Below, one piece after another: positions 37,779 to 46,462 of a stretch of DNA of 64,000 bases; the first letter of the stretch is position 1; each line of letters begins with the position of its first letter. Made by a program: the position numbers and the translations under genes. The notes beneath the pieces were generated by a model. It did not search any database. It had not been told where the DNA came from and saw only the letters and a program-made list of their open reading frames with translations. Source of the DNA: Cocleimonas flava (lineage in GTDB: Bacteria > Pseudomonadota > Gammaproteobacteria > Thiotrichales > Thiotrichaceae); NCBI RefSeq assembly GCF_004339015.1, contig NZ_SMFQ01000005.1, positions 620,001 to 684,000 of the forward strand. The letters are read 5' to 3'.

Positions 37779-38235
37779 GATTTATTTTAGCGGGTAGCTT
37801 CTGCAAATGAGTACCAGTATTCATCAAATGCAGTAGCTACCGCATCACGTCAGACAGAATAAATATCCTTTAAATAGACCGAAAGTGTACATAACTATCG
37901 GTTCAGACTCGAATCTGAAGCTACCTAGCTTCAGATTCGAGAAAATCCTGACTAATACCTCAATCCAATTGCCTTTATTTTAAAACTCTTTAATTTATAC
38001 TCTTTATTGGATTTTCAACGTAAACTCATAAAAGTTAAGCTTTTTCTGCACTATTTTTGCTTAAACAGCCTAACTTCCTACAAAAAAGTATCACATCTAA
38101 GTATTTTAGTATCAATCCAAATTAAATCTTGATGCTAATCTTGCTGCACTTAGGTAATGATATATTAGAGATTCAAGTCTTTATTCCGAAAATCTTGTCT
38201 ATGTGATACTAAAAAACTTAAAGGAGAGAGTTAGT
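37779..38235 (+). promoter_or_regulatory. Promoter region of the polyol ABC operon
   Basis: About 457 bases. It contains a perfect 16-bp inverted repeat at 37908-37941, then three AGTATCA-type half sites: AGTATCACAT at 38088, AGTATCA at 38108 (20 bases on, same strand) and the inverted ATGTGATACT at 38201-38210. Two direct sites two helical turns apart suit an AraC-family dimer. AAGGAGAGAG is the ribosome site of the first gene. Confidence 0.45.
37908..37941. other. Perfect 16-bp inverted repeat after ndh
   Basis: CTCGAATCTGAAGCTA and its exact complement TAGCTTCAGATTCGAG are separated by only CC. It lies 130 bases after the ndh stop. There is no T-run, so it is either a strong mRNA-end hairpin, a factor-dependent terminator or a cruciform-prone regulatory site. 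Confidence 0.6.
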
Positions 38236-39549
38236 ATGAAACTAGGAAAAATAGCTGCCGCGTTCGCAGGCACTTTATTTATGACCGCCGCATCAATTGC
38301 ACACGCTGAAACTGAGCTTGTAATTGCGACAGTAAACAACGGTCATATGGTTGAAATGCAGAAACACACAGATGCATTCGAAAAAGCAAATCCAGATATT
38401 AAACTGAAATGGGTTACATTAGAAGAAGGCGTACTTCGTTCTCGTGTAACAACTGATATAGCTACCAAAGGTGGTCAGTTCGACATCATGACTATTGGTA
38501 TGTACGAAGCTCCAATCTGGGGTAAGAAAGGTTGGTTAACTGAGCTAAATTTCAGCGATGATTACGCTGTTGATGATATTTTCCCAGCAGTAAGAAAAGG
38601 CCTTTCTGCAGAAGGTAAGCTATACGCTGCACCTTTCTACGGTGAAAGTTCAATGATTATGTACCGTGGAGATCTTGTTGAAAAAGCAGGATTAAACATG
38701 CCAAACACTCCTACATGGGATGATGTTGAGAAGATTGTAAAAGGTATTCACAACCCAGATGAAGGCGTTTACGGTATTTGTTTACGTGGTAAGCCAGGTT
38801 GGGGCGATAACATGGCATTCATCACTACACTTGCAAATAGTTACGGCGCACAGTGGTTTGGTGAAGATTGGAAACCACAGTTAGACTCTCCTGAGTGGGA
38901 AGCAGCTGTAACGTTCTATGTTGACCTACTTACTAAATACGGACCTCCAGGTTCTGCTAACAATAGCTTCAACGAGATTCTTGCGCTAATCAATGAAGGT
39001 AAATGTGGTATGTGGATTGATGCGACAATCGCAGCATCATTCGTATCAGACCCTGATCAATCTAAAGTTGCTGATGTGATTAAATTTGCTCAAGCGCCTT
39101 CTAAGAAGACTGCTAAAGGTAAGAACTGGTTATGGGCTTGGTCTCTAGCTGTTCCTGCTTCTTCTAAGAAAACAGCTGAAGCAATGAAGTTCCTTGAGTG
39201 GGCAACATCTAAAGATTATGTCAACTACATTGGTGAGAACGTTGGTTGGGGTAAAGTTCCTACAGGAACTCGCGCTTCTACTTATGAAAATCCTAAGTTC
39301 CTTGAAGCAGCTAAATTTGCTTCTGCTGAATTAGAAGCTATCCAAAGTGCCAACCCTGAAGACAGTACATTCAATAAGTCTCCTTATGTTGGTGTTCAGT
39401 TTGCTGCAATCCCAGAGTTCCAATCTATTGGTGTCGCTGTTGGCCAGCAAATGAGTTCAGCTTTAGCAGGAAAAGTAACAGTTAAAGAAGCACTAGCTAA
39501 ATCTCAAACTGCTGCCGATCGTACAATGAAAAAGGCTAAATACTACTAA
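38236..39549 (+). CDS. smoE: Sorbitol/mannitol ABC transporter periplasmic binding protein
   Basis: 437 residues from ATG 38236, chosen for the AAGGAGAG site; an in-frame ATG lies 33 bases upstream without one. The signal peptide is 1-24 (ASIAHA). The family-1 solute-binding fold is present, with IATKGGQFDIMTIGMYEAPIWGKKGWL and FYGESSMIMYRGDLVEKAGL typical of polyol-binding SmoE/MtlE. It is followed by three hairpins and then two permease genes and the ATPase. It binds sorbitol and mannitol in known homologues. Confidence 0.9.
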   Translation: MKLGKIAAAFAGTLFMTAASIAHAETELVIATVNNGHMVEMQKHTDAFEKANPDIKLKWVTLEEGVLRSRVTTDIATKGGQFDIMTIGMYEAPIWGKKGWLTELNFSDDYAVDDIFPAVRKGLSAEGKLYAAPFYGESSMIMYRGDLVEKAGLNMPNTPTWDDVEKIVKGIHNPDEGVYGICLRGKPGWGDNMAFITTLANSYGAQWFGEDWKPQLDSPEWEAAVTFYVDLLTKYGPPGSANNSFNEILALINEGKCGMWIDATIAASFVSDPDQSKVADVIKFAQAPSKKTAKGKNWLWAWSLAVPASSKKTAEAMKFLEWATSKDYVNYIGENVGWGKVPTGTRASTYENPKFLEAAKFASAELEAIQSANPEDSTFNKSPYVGVQFAAIPEFQSIGVAVGQQMSSALAGKVTVKEALAKSQTAADRTMKKAKYY

Positions 39550-39579
39550 GCTAAAAGCCATTGTACTTAATGTTTCTAC

Positions 39580-39623
39580 ACTGGGTTCTGCAATCAGAGT
39601 TATTCAACTCAACAGAACCCAGT
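39580..39623 (+). other. Hairpin 1 in the smoE-smoF gap
   Basis: ACTGGGTTCTG pairs with CAGAACCCAGT (11 bp); inside the loop GAGTT pairs with AACTC. It starts 31 bases after the smoE stop and resembles the stabilising structures after binding-protein genes. Confidence 0.7.
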
Positions 39624-39630
39624 TAGAAAC

Positions 39631-39678
39631 CTAGTTAGAGTAATTTGATCTAGCTAGGCTCTAGTTTTATCTAACTAG
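39631..39678 (+). other. Hairpin 2 in the smoE-smoF gap
   Basis: CTAGTTAGA pairs with TCTAACTAG (9 bp) over a 30-base loop that itself contains CTAG palindromes. It is the middle one of three consecutive structures. Confidence 0.5.
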
Positions 39679-39694
39679 TTTTATGTAAAAAAGC

Positions 39695-39728
39695 AGTACT
39701 GGTGCATATCGATGTGCTAGTACTTTTT
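39695..39728 (+). terminator. Hairpin 3 in the smoE-smoF gap, partial terminator
   Basis: AGTACTGGTGCAT pairs over 13 positions (three G-U) with ATGTGCTAGTACT around an ATCG loop and is followed by T5. This would attenuate transcription from smoE into the permease genes, giving more binding protein than membrane subunits. Confidence 0.7.
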
Positions 39729-39760
39729 AAACCCCCAATTCTGTAAACGGAATTATTACT

Positions 39761-40639
39761 ATGTCTTCAAACGCAACCGAAAGTAGATTTCTACCTCGTC
39801 TATTAATGAGCCCTGCTGTGGTGACCTTATTAATCTGGATGCTAGTTCCTTTAGGGATGACGATCTATTTTTCATTAATTCGTTACAATCTAATGTCTCC
39901 CGATATTTCTGGCTTTGCAGGCTGGGAGAATTATGATTTCTTCATTACCAATCCAGCGTTTATGGATTCAGTGTTCAACACGCTTATTTTATTAGGTAGC
40001 GTTGTAATAATTACTGTTGGTTTCGGACTTGCCATTGCACTCCTCATCAACAGCCCTTTTCCCGGGCAATCGTTTGTTAGAATTTTATTAATTTCGCCTT
40101 TCTTTGTAATGCCTACAGTAAATGCATTACTTTGGAAGCACATGATGATGAATCCCATCTATGGTGTATTCGCACAGATATCAGGCTTCTTTGGACTTGA
40201 GCCAATTGATTGGTTAACAGAGATACCACTCGGTTCCATTATCATCATGCTTAGCTGGCAATGGATGCCATTTGCCTGCCTGATTTTCATCACCGCTTTA
40301 CAATCTATGGATAGGGAGCAGTTAGAAGCCTCTCGCATGGATGGAGCGACCTATTTCCAACAACTGAGATTTTTATACTTACCTCACATGGCACGCTCTA
40401 TCGCAGTCGTGATCATGATCGAAGTTATTTTCTTGTTGAGTGTATTCGCTGAAATATTTACCACCACTTCGGGTGGACCCGGAACAGAAAGTACCAACTT
40501 GGCATTCTTGATATTCCAGGAAGCACTTATGAACTTTGATGTGGGCGCAGCCTCTGCCGGTGCAATTTTCGCCATTATCTTGGCCAATATCGTTGCAATC
40601 ATTCTGATCCGTATGATCGGAAAAAACCTTGATAATTAA
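39761..40639 (+). CDS. smoF: Polyol ABC transporter permease 1
   Basis: 292 residues, six predicted membrane segments. The conserved cytoplasmic EAA loop appears as LEASRMDGATYFQQLRFLYLPHM. The C-terminal GGPGTESTNLAFLIFQEAL segment matches MalF-type permeases of the SmoF/MtlF group. It pairs with the following permease and the SmoK ATPase. The start has no strong Shine-Dalgarno (GGAATT). Confidence 0.9.
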   Translation: MSSNATESRFLPRLLMSPAVVTLLIWMLVPLGMTIYFSLIRYNLMSPDISGFAGWENYDFFITNPAFMDSVFNTLILLGSVVIITVGFGLAIALLINSPFPGQSFVRILLISPFFVMPTVNALLWKHMMMNPIYGVFAQISGFFGLEPIDWLTEIPLGSIIIMLSWQWMPFACLIFITALQSMDREQLEASRMDGATYFQQLRFLYLPHMARSIAVVIMIEVIFLLSVFAEIFTTTSGGPGTESTNLAFLIFQEALMNFDVGAASAGAIFAIILANIVAIILIRMIGKNLDN

Positions 40640-40651
40640 TGGATAACTACT

Positions 40652-41485
40652 ATGAAAATCTCTAAATACGATTGGAACGCATTATTTGTCACAAGAACAG
40701 TAGCCTCATGGCTTGTTGCATTTATTGTGTTTTTCCCACTACTTTTTTTGATGGTGACTGCCTTTAAAACGGAGTTGCAAGCAATTGCCGTGCCTTCGTT
40801 ATGGGTATTCGAACCGACTTTAGAAAACTTCACTGAAGTACAAGAACGAAGTGACTATATGCGATTTGCCATGAATTCTTTAATCACGAGTCTTGTATCA
40901 ACAATTCTAGGATTAATCATTGCCGTACCTTCAGCTTATAGTTTTGCGTTTTCACCGACGATACAAACTAAAAACATTATGGTGTGGATGCTTTCAACCA
41001 AGTTCATGCCTGCTGTTGGTGCATTGCTTCCGGTTTATTTGCTTTTCCAATGGGCGGGCTTACTGGATAGCCAAATAGCTCTCATCATTGTTTTTACCAT
41101 GTCCAATCTACCGATAATGGTTTGGATGTTGTACTCAAATTTTAAAGATATACCACATGAAATTCTTGAAGCTTCAAGAATGGATGGCGCTAGTTTATGG
41201 GAAGAATTCCGCCATGTTCTATTGCCTCTGGCGATGGGCGGAATGGCCTCTACAGGTTTACTCTGTTTGGTTCTTTCATGGAATGAAGCCTTTTGGGCGT
41301 TGAATCTTACTTCTGCCAATGCAGGTACGTTAGCGGTTCTGGTTGCCTCTTATTCAAGTCCTGAAGGCTTGTTCTGGGCAAAACTTTCTGCAGCTTCCTT
41401 GATGGCGATCGGACCAATCATCGTATTCGGTTGGTTTAGTCAGAAGCAGTTAGTTCAGGGACTCACCTTTGGTGCTGTTAAATAA
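40652..41485 (+). CDS. smoG: Polyol ABC transporter permease 2
   Basis: 277 residues with six membrane segments. The EAA loop is LEASRMDGASLWEEFRHVLLPLAMGG. Typical of SmoG/MtlG is VWMLSTKFMPAVGALLPVYLLFQW. It starts 12 bases after smoF, so the two are co-expressed as the heterodimeric channel. Confidence 0.9.
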   Translation: MKISKYDWNALFVTRTVASWLVAFIVFFPLLFLMVTAFKTELQAIAVPSLWVFEPTLENFTEVQERSDYMRFAMNSLITSLVSTILGLIIAVPSAYSFAFSPTIQTKNIMVWMLSTKFMPAVGALLPVYLLFQWAGLLDSQIALIIVFTMSNLPIMVWMLYSNFKDIPHEILEASRMDGASLWEEFRHVLLPLAMGGMASTGLLCLVLSWNEAFWALNLTSANAGTLAVLVASYSSPEGLFWAKLSAASLMAIGPIIVFGWFSQKQLVQGLTFGAVK

Positions 41486-41550
41486 TATAAATCAATTAAT
41501 AAATATATTTGCGAAATATCGCTGTTATTAAAAATTTAAGGTAATAGAAA

Positions 41551-42567
41551 ATGTCATTTTTAGAGCTTCAAAAAGTAGAAAAATATTACGGTGAGCACCA
41601 TGCGATTAAGGGAATTGATTTAAATATCGAGCCTGGTGAATTCATCGTTTTTGTTGGCCCGTCTGGTTGTGGTAAATCAACGCTACTTCGCATGATTGCT
41701 GGTTTGGAAGTTATCAATAAAGGAAAGTTAATCCTGGATGGCGTTGATATCACGGAGACTCCTTCATCAAAACGTGACTTAGCGATGGTATTTCAGTCAT
41801 ATGCCTTATATCCGCATATGACCGTGGAAGACAATATGTCGTTTGCATTGAGATTGGCAAAAGTAGATCAGGGTAAAATCGACAAACTTGTAAAAGAAGC
41901 AGCAGAGAAGCTTGATTTAACCCAATACCTGAAGCGTAAACCAGGAGCTCTTTCAGGTGGACAACGTCAGCGTGTAGCCATTGGTCGCGCCATTGTTCGT
42001 CATCCAAAAATATTCTTATTCGATGAGCCATTATCAAATCTCGATGCTGCCCTACGTGGACAGACACGTGTTGAAATTGCTCAATTACATCGTGATTTAG
42101 GTGCTACCACGATTTACGTAACTCATGACCAGGTTGAAGCAATGACATTGGCTGATCGAGTGGTTGTTTTACGTGACGGAATCATCGAACAAGTAGGAAC
42201 ACCTTTAGAGTTATACGACAAACCAGCAAACCGTTTTGTTGCGCAATTTATCGGTATGCCTCAGATGAATATCATCCCATCTTCATTACTGCAAAATGTT
42301 CCAGCTGGTAGTTCATTTGCTGGTATACGTCCAGAGCATTTAAGCATTTCAGATGATTCACGCTTAACAGGCAAGGTTGTATTGGTTGAATCTTTAGGTA
42401 ACGAAACACTCGTCCACCTAAGTCTTGGGGATCAAAGCGCAGAGCCTCTCATTATCCGTTCATATCAAAGAACTACATTAAAGCTAGGTGACACAGTAGG
42501 TGTTAATTGGTCCGATGACATTGTTCATTACTTTGATAACGATGGAAAAGTTTTACACCTAGCATAG
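41551..42567 (+). CDS. smoK: Polyol ABC transporter ATP-binding protein
   Basis: 338 residues of the MalK type. Walker A is GPSGCGKST, the signature LSGGQRQR, Walker B IFLFDEP and the H-loop THDQVEAMT. A C-terminal TOBE/regulatory domain (from about 235, AGIRPEHLSISDDS) is shorter than in E. coli MalK. It powers the two permeases above. Mannitol dehydrogenase follows after 12 bases. Confidence 0.93.
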   Translation: MSFLELQKVEKYYGEHHAIKGIDLNIEPGEFIVFVGPSGCGKSTLLRMIAGLEVINKGKLILDGVDITETPSSKRDLAMVFQSYALYPHMTVEDNMSFALRLAKVDQGKIDKLVKEAAEKLDLTQYLKRKPGALSGGQRQRVAIGRAIVRHPKIFLFDEPLSNLDAALRGQTRVEIAQLHRDLGATTIYVTHDQVEAMTLADRVVVLRDGIIEQVGTPLELYDKPANRFVAQFIGMPQMNIIPSSLLQNVPAGSSFAGIRPEHLSISDDSRLTGKVVLVESLGNETLVHLSLGDQSAEPLIIRSYQRTTLKLGDTVGVNWSDDIVHYFDNDGKVLHLA

Positions 42568-42579
42568 GCTTAATTAAAT

Positions 42580-43986
42580 ATGAAAAATTCTGGAAATTCT
42601 GACACGTCGATTCAATTACATTTGGGCCTAGGCTCATTTCACCGTGCGCATCAAGCCATGTATATGCAAAACTTACATGATATCGGTGAGACACAATGGG
42701 AGATTGCTGCGGGTAATATAAGATCTGACATGCAGTCAGTTGTTGAAATTCTAAAATCTCAAAACAACGAGTACATGCTAGAAACGGTTAGCCCTGCTGG
42801 TGAACATAAATATCAATTGATTCGATCCATCAAACATATTGTGGATTGGGAAAAAGATATGAAAGGCATCACAGAAATTGCTGCTAATGAAAATACTAAA
42901 ATCATCTCTTTTACCGTAACGGAAGCAGGATATTATCTGGACGGTAACTTTAAACTAGATGATAACTATAAGGATTTACAGAGCGATTTAGCGGGTAACG
43001 CGCCTTGCACGATTTATGGAACCATGACGCAATTATTACGTGCACGAATGGCTAGCCATGGTGAGCCTGTCACCTTACTCAACTGTGACAATGTACGCAG
43101 CAATGGGGAAAAATTCAAAAACGCACTGCTTGAATATATAGAACGCATTGGCGATACAGACTTATTGGAATGGGTTAAAACCCACACCAGCTCTCCAAAC
43201 TCTATGGTTGATCGCATCACCCCTAGACCGACAGCAGATATTATCGAACGTGTTTTTGCAGCAACTGGCAGAAGGGATGAAGCAGCATTGATGGGAGAGA
43301 GCTTCACCCAGTGGGTTATCGAAGATAATTTTATTGCTGGTCGCCCACCATGGGAGCTTGTCGATGTTGAAATGGTTGAAGATGTAGAACCTTATGAAGA
43401 AGCAAAGATCAGGGTTTTGAATGCGACTCACTCTTGCATTGCCTGGGCAGGAACACTGCGTGGATATCAATACATTCACCAGGGAACAAACGACCCAGAA
43501 GTCCGTCAACTAGCTTTTGATTATGTGACTAATGATGTTATTCCTTGTCTAACAAGCGCTGAATCACCAAGCCCTATAGATTTAGAAAAATACCGGGATA
43601 CTGTTCTTGAAAGATTTAGTAACCCTAATATTCTAGATACCAATCAACGAGTGGTTATGGATGCATATTCCAAGATTCCAAGCTTCATTTTACCGACCAT
43701 ACAGGATGCCATAAAAACAGGTCGTTCTATCGACAGTGTGGCGATGTTGCCTGCCCTATTCCTTGCGTTTTTAGTGAGAGAGCAAAAAGGTGAAATCAAA
43801 TTTGAATATGAAGATGCCATGATGAGTACAGAAAATGCACAAAAAATTGTTTCTTCTGATGACATTATTCATGCATTTTCAAATGACAAAATATTGTTTG
43901 GAGATCTGGCAGGAAATCAGACCTTAAGAGAAACACTAAGAAAGGCCTATGACCGCGTAAATGCGTTTATTGAAAAAACGGCATAA
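42580..43986 (+). CDS. mtlK: Mannitol 2-dehydrogenase
   Basis: 468 residues of the long-chain polyol dehydrogenase family. The N-terminus has LHLGLGSFHRAHQAMYMQ (nucleotide binding), the active site is around NSMVDRITPR, and the conserved Lys region KIRVLNATHSCIAWAG is present. It oxidises mannitol to fructose with NAD+. It is the last complete catalytic gene of the polyol operon and is followed by a reverse-oriented C-tract element, then an AraC regulator. Confidence 0.93.
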   Translation: MKNSGNSDTSIQLHLGLGSFHRAHQAMYMQNLHDIGETQWEIAAGNIRSDMQSVVEILKSQNNEYMLETVSPAGEHKYQLIRSIKHIVDWEKDMKGITEIAANENTKIISFTVTEAGYYLDGNFKLDDNYKDLQSDLAGNAPCTIYGTMTQLLRARMASHGEPVTLLNCDNVRSNGEKFKNALLEYIERIGDTDLLEWVKTHTSSPNSMVDRITPRPTADIIERVFAATGRRDEAALMGESFTQWVIEDNFIAGRPPWELVDVEMVEDVEPYEEAKIRVLNATHSCIAWAGTLRGYQYIHQGTNDPEVRQLAFDYVTNDVIPCLTSAESPSPIDLEKYRDTVLERFSNPNILDTNQRVVMDAYSKIPSFILPTIQDAIKTGRSIDSVAMLPALFLAFLVREQKGEIKFEYEDAMMSTENAQKIVSSDDIIHAFSNDKILFGDLAGNQTLRETLRKAYDRVNAFIEKTA

Positions 43987-44023
43987 ACCAGTACCAGGCA
44001 GATATTAGTTGAGAAAATGATGT

Positions 44024-44050
44024 AAAAACCCCTCAAAAGGTGGGGGGTGT
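44024..44050 (-). repeat. C-tract element copy 9 (reverse orientation)
   Basis: AAAAACCCCTCAAAAGGTG, then a G-run and TGTC, between mtlK and the AraC gene, both on the plus strand. CCCCTC could pair with part of the G-run, but no U-run follows on the plus strand. Confidence 0.55.
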
Positions 44051-44169
44051 CAAAAAATGATATGATTTGAGTCAATTGTTATATCTTATATTGTTTTTTG
44101 GGGGCTGAACCACTTAATAAAAAGGTAGTTTTATTCTAACGACTTAAAAACTTAACTTTGGACTTTACC

Positions 44170-45087
44170 ATGAGAAATAACGCTTCTAAATATACCCCAT
44201 CACTCGAACAAGACTTTCAGAGAAATTCGACATTAGGTTATGAACCAGAAGGGTCTTATGGTTTTTTGAGATGTTTAGAACACGGTGCTCCAAATGACCT
44301 CATTCGATGGCATCACCACGAAGAATATGAATTACATTTAATTACCTCAACAAAAGGAAAGATGTTTGTTGGAGACTACATCGGTACCTTTAAGCCAGGC
44401 AATCTTGTACTGACTGGTCCACGTTTACCCCATAACTGGATTTCTACAGAAATACCTAAAGAAGGCGTAGCAAGAAGAGATTTTGTTTTGCAATTTTTAG
44501 GAGAGCCATTACGCAAGGCATCTGATCTAATCCCTGAATTACAACAAGCAATGCCGCTGTTAACCCGTGCAAAAAATGGGATTGAGTTCTTTGGCATAAG
44601 TGACTTTACCGAGAGACAATTAAGTTTAATTAAAAATTCTTCAGGTTTACGACGCTTTAATGCATTTTTAGAATTGATGTTAACCTTGTCTGAACATAAC
44701 GATTATCAATTACTGTCTAATACACAAATTCAAAGCTTTGATAATGACGCGTCGATGAGACGTATTAGTGAAGTTGTGGATTACATCACCGAAAATTATT
44801 CTAGCCAGTTTTCAATGGCAGACATCGCTAAAAGAACAGGAATGGATAGCAGCCAATTCTCACGCTATTTCAGCAAAGCTTCTGGAAATACCTTTACCGG
44901 TTTTGTCAACAGACTACGAATCAACAAAGCCTGTCAGCTATTGATGGAAACAGATCAATACATCAGCACTATTTGTTACCACGTAGGTTATAACAATGTT
45001 GCAAACTTCAATCGCCGCTTCATAGAAATCAAAAACATGACACCAAGCGACTTTAGAAAACAAAGCAAAAACAGATTCAAGCAGTAA
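44170..45087 (+). CDS. AraC-family regulator with cupin sensor, copy 1
   Basis: 305 residues from ATG 44170; the same start and length as the copy at 51010 (MRNNASKYTPSLEQ versus MKNRTSKYTPSLEQ). N-terminal cupin: RWHHHEEYELHLI and the FVGDYIGTFKPGNLVLTGPRLPHNW strand. C-terminal double helix-turn-helix: SMADIAKRTGMDSSQFSRYFSKASG and YISTICYHVGYNNVANFNRRF. It probably activates the polyol operon in response to the sugar. It follows mtlK and precedes a xylulokinase remnant. Confidence 0.9.
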   Translation: MRNNASKYTPSLEQDFQRNSTLGYEPEGSYGFLRCLEHGAPNDLIRWHHHEEYELHLITSTKGKMFVGDYIGTFKPGNLVLTGPRLPHNWISTEIPKEGVARRDFVLQFLGEPLRKASDLIPELQQAMPLLTRAKNGIEFFGISDFTERQLSLIKNSSGLRRFNAFLELMLTLSEHNDYQLLSNTQIQSFDNDASMRRISEVVDYITENYSSQFSMADIAKRTGMDSSQFSRYFSKASGNTFTGFVNRLRINKACQLLMETDQYISTICYHVGYNNVANFNRRFIEIKNMTPSDFRKQSKNRFKQ

Positions 45088-45089
45088 TT

Positions 45090-45316
45090 ATGTTAAATAG
45101 CATCAAACAATCCCATGCAAAAAAAATGTCTTCGGATATAGGCATCGGACTAACAGGTCAAATGCACGGAGCAACAATACTAAGCAAAGACAATGAGATT
45201 CTGTGCCCATGCATGCTCTCTGGAATGACACCCCTGAAAAACTTCAGCTGCAACACAGAAAAGGTGCAGATAATGCCTTTGACAGCCAAGGCTTTGCGAA
45301 GCTGATCAAATCTTAA
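45090..45316 (+). pseudogene. xylB: Xylulokinase remnant (internal fragment, frameshifted)
   Basis: The frame from ATG 45090 contains IGIGLTGQMHGATILSKDNEIL, the highly conserved GLxGQMHG block of xylulokinases (FGGY family). The family's RP-ILWND block follows, but it is split: after CPCML a CTCTCT run has two extra bases, and the ILWND ending (LWND) continues in the other frame to a stop at 45314. The N-terminal ATP-binding part and the C-terminal two thirds are missing. xylB belongs to the same kind of polyol operon in Rhodobacter and Pseudomonas, so this is a decayed operon member. The sequence after LWND is not recognisable. Confidence 0.8.
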
Positions 45317-45421
45317 AGCAGTGCGAATAAATCAATCAACATCCCTTCTCTCGATCGGTAAAGCGATGCAACTATTCCAGACGCCTAAACGATTCATGTA
45401 GATCGTCGTATCCTGATTTTA

Positions 45422-45433
45422 GGGGGGGGGGGG
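45422..45433 (+). repeat. G12 homopolymer
   Basis: Twelve consecutive G, preceded by TTTTA. This is the longest G tract in the window. It could be an expanded relative of the G6 elements (which read AGTA then G6) or simply a slippage-prone tract in dead sequence. Length may be uncertain in sequencing. Confidence 0.75.
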
Positions 45434-45464
45434 AAATTACCTACTGTTGAAATCAGAGTATTAG

Positions 45465-45659
45465 CCACATCTACATGAGATTTATGACTTAAAGATATTC
45501 CTCAAACCTGATATTGACACAATCAAAACAAAATTAATCGATCTCTGGCTAGATTATGGTTATGACTTGGAGGGTGCAAAGCAACTAGCTTTGTCTAATG
45601 ATATTCCCAATGCGGAATTTTCTGTTGTGCATTCAGTGGAAGCAGATTTAGTCATTTGA
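45465..45659 (+). pseudogene. Startless open stretch, C-terminal gene fragment of unknown family
   Basis: The frame opens after TAG at 45462 and encodes 64 residues, including EIYDLKIFLKPDIDTIKTK, LWLDYGYDLEGAKQLALSN and AEFSVVHSVEADLVI, ending in TGA. There is no ATG/GTG start or ribosome site, and the composition looks coding. Not recognised. It may be the end of a former gene of the polyol operon. Confidence 0.4.
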
Positions 45660-45704
45660 TAGAGTGATCATTAAAAAGAGTAAACCTATTTCAATTTTAA
45701 CAGA

Positions 45705-46394
45705 CTATTTTAACCATTTCTGATAATCAGATACCAATAAATGCAAGGGTTCTTCATCTTCTTCAATATCAGAGAAACGTCCAATTGGGTCTTTAAAATA
45801 ATTATCGGTAGTATCATCATTAACTGTAGAAACCTCGCCGATAAGCACATCACCACCTTTACCAGAAAATGAGTGCCACATACCCGGCATTAGAGTAACA
45901 CTCTCTCCCGGATCGAGTTCAAGTACATCTTCAGCGTGAAGAGTTCTTAATAAACCATCAGTTGCAACCTTTACATCAGATTTTTTATCAATATTCCCTT
46001 TTTTATCGGAGTTATAAATTTTCAGCATTAAAGTCGCGCCACCACGATTAATAATATCTTCAGCTTTATGCAGATGATGATGCATAGGCGATATCTGATT
46101 TTCGCGAGAGATCATTATTTTTTCGGCGTAACACATACCACCACCCTGTTTTAAATCTTCACGTTTACCATTGCGAATCGTGAAAAGAAACAAACCTAGA
46201 TTGTCAAAATCTCCCTGTCCATAATCGGTGATATCCCAACCAAGGCCGGCATCAATAATTCCGTGAATATCACCTTTACGATTGATCATCTGCTGTGGTG
46301 ACCAATAGGCAAAAGGCGGTAATTTAAATCCAAAAGACTGTATATATTTGTCAGCCTCAGACATTATTTCATTTACTTTAGAGCGTTTCATCAA
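45705..46394 (-). CDS. lyxI: D-lyxose ketol-isomerase, cupin type
   Basis: 229 residues. The cupin metal site is in SPMHHHLHKAEDIINRGGATLML (His, His, Glu) with a further His in LMPGMWHSFSG. The phrase GLGWDITDYGQGDFDNLGLFLFTIRNG is characteristic of D-lyxose isomerases. Known enzymes interconvert D-lyxose/D-xylulose and also D-mannose/D-fructose. With a fructose importer next door and xylulokinase lost, mannose to fructose may be the relevant reaction here (inference). Same strand as, and downstream of, the ROK regulator, separated by a C-tract element. Confidence 0.87.
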   Translation of the reverse strand: MMKRSKVNEIMSEADKYIQSFGFKLPPFAYWSPQQMINRKGDIHGIIDAGLGWDITDYGQGDFDNLGLFLFTIRNGKREDLKQGGGMCYAEKIMISRENQISPMHHHLHKAEDIINRGGATLMLKIYNSDKKGNIDKKSDVKVATDGLLRTLHAEDVLELDPGESVTLMPGMWHSFSGKGGDVLIGEVSTVNDDTTDNYFKDPIGRFSDIEEDEEPLHLLVSDYQKWLK

Positions 46395-46462
46395 TAATTC
46401 TCTTTAGTTAGCATTTAAAATATATATTCCAAATATATCTATTGATATGATCTGTTTTAATG

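Larger units (their letters stand above)
45317..45704 (+). other. Decayed region after the xylB remnant
   Basis: About 390 bases with no intact gene. It holds a G12 homopolymer (45422-45433) and an open stretch at 45465-45659 without a start codon. It looks like the residue of deleted coding DNA. Confidence 0.5.

Noticed and set aside
37908-37941. 16-bp inverted repeat as an integration or insertion-sequence end
   Set aside because: No transposase, integrase or target duplication was found anywhere nearby, and no second copy is in the window.
45090-45305. An intact 71-residue gene after the AraC regulator
   Set aside because: Only the first part shows xylulokinase similarity and the conserved LWND continues in another frame, so it is a frameshifted remnant.
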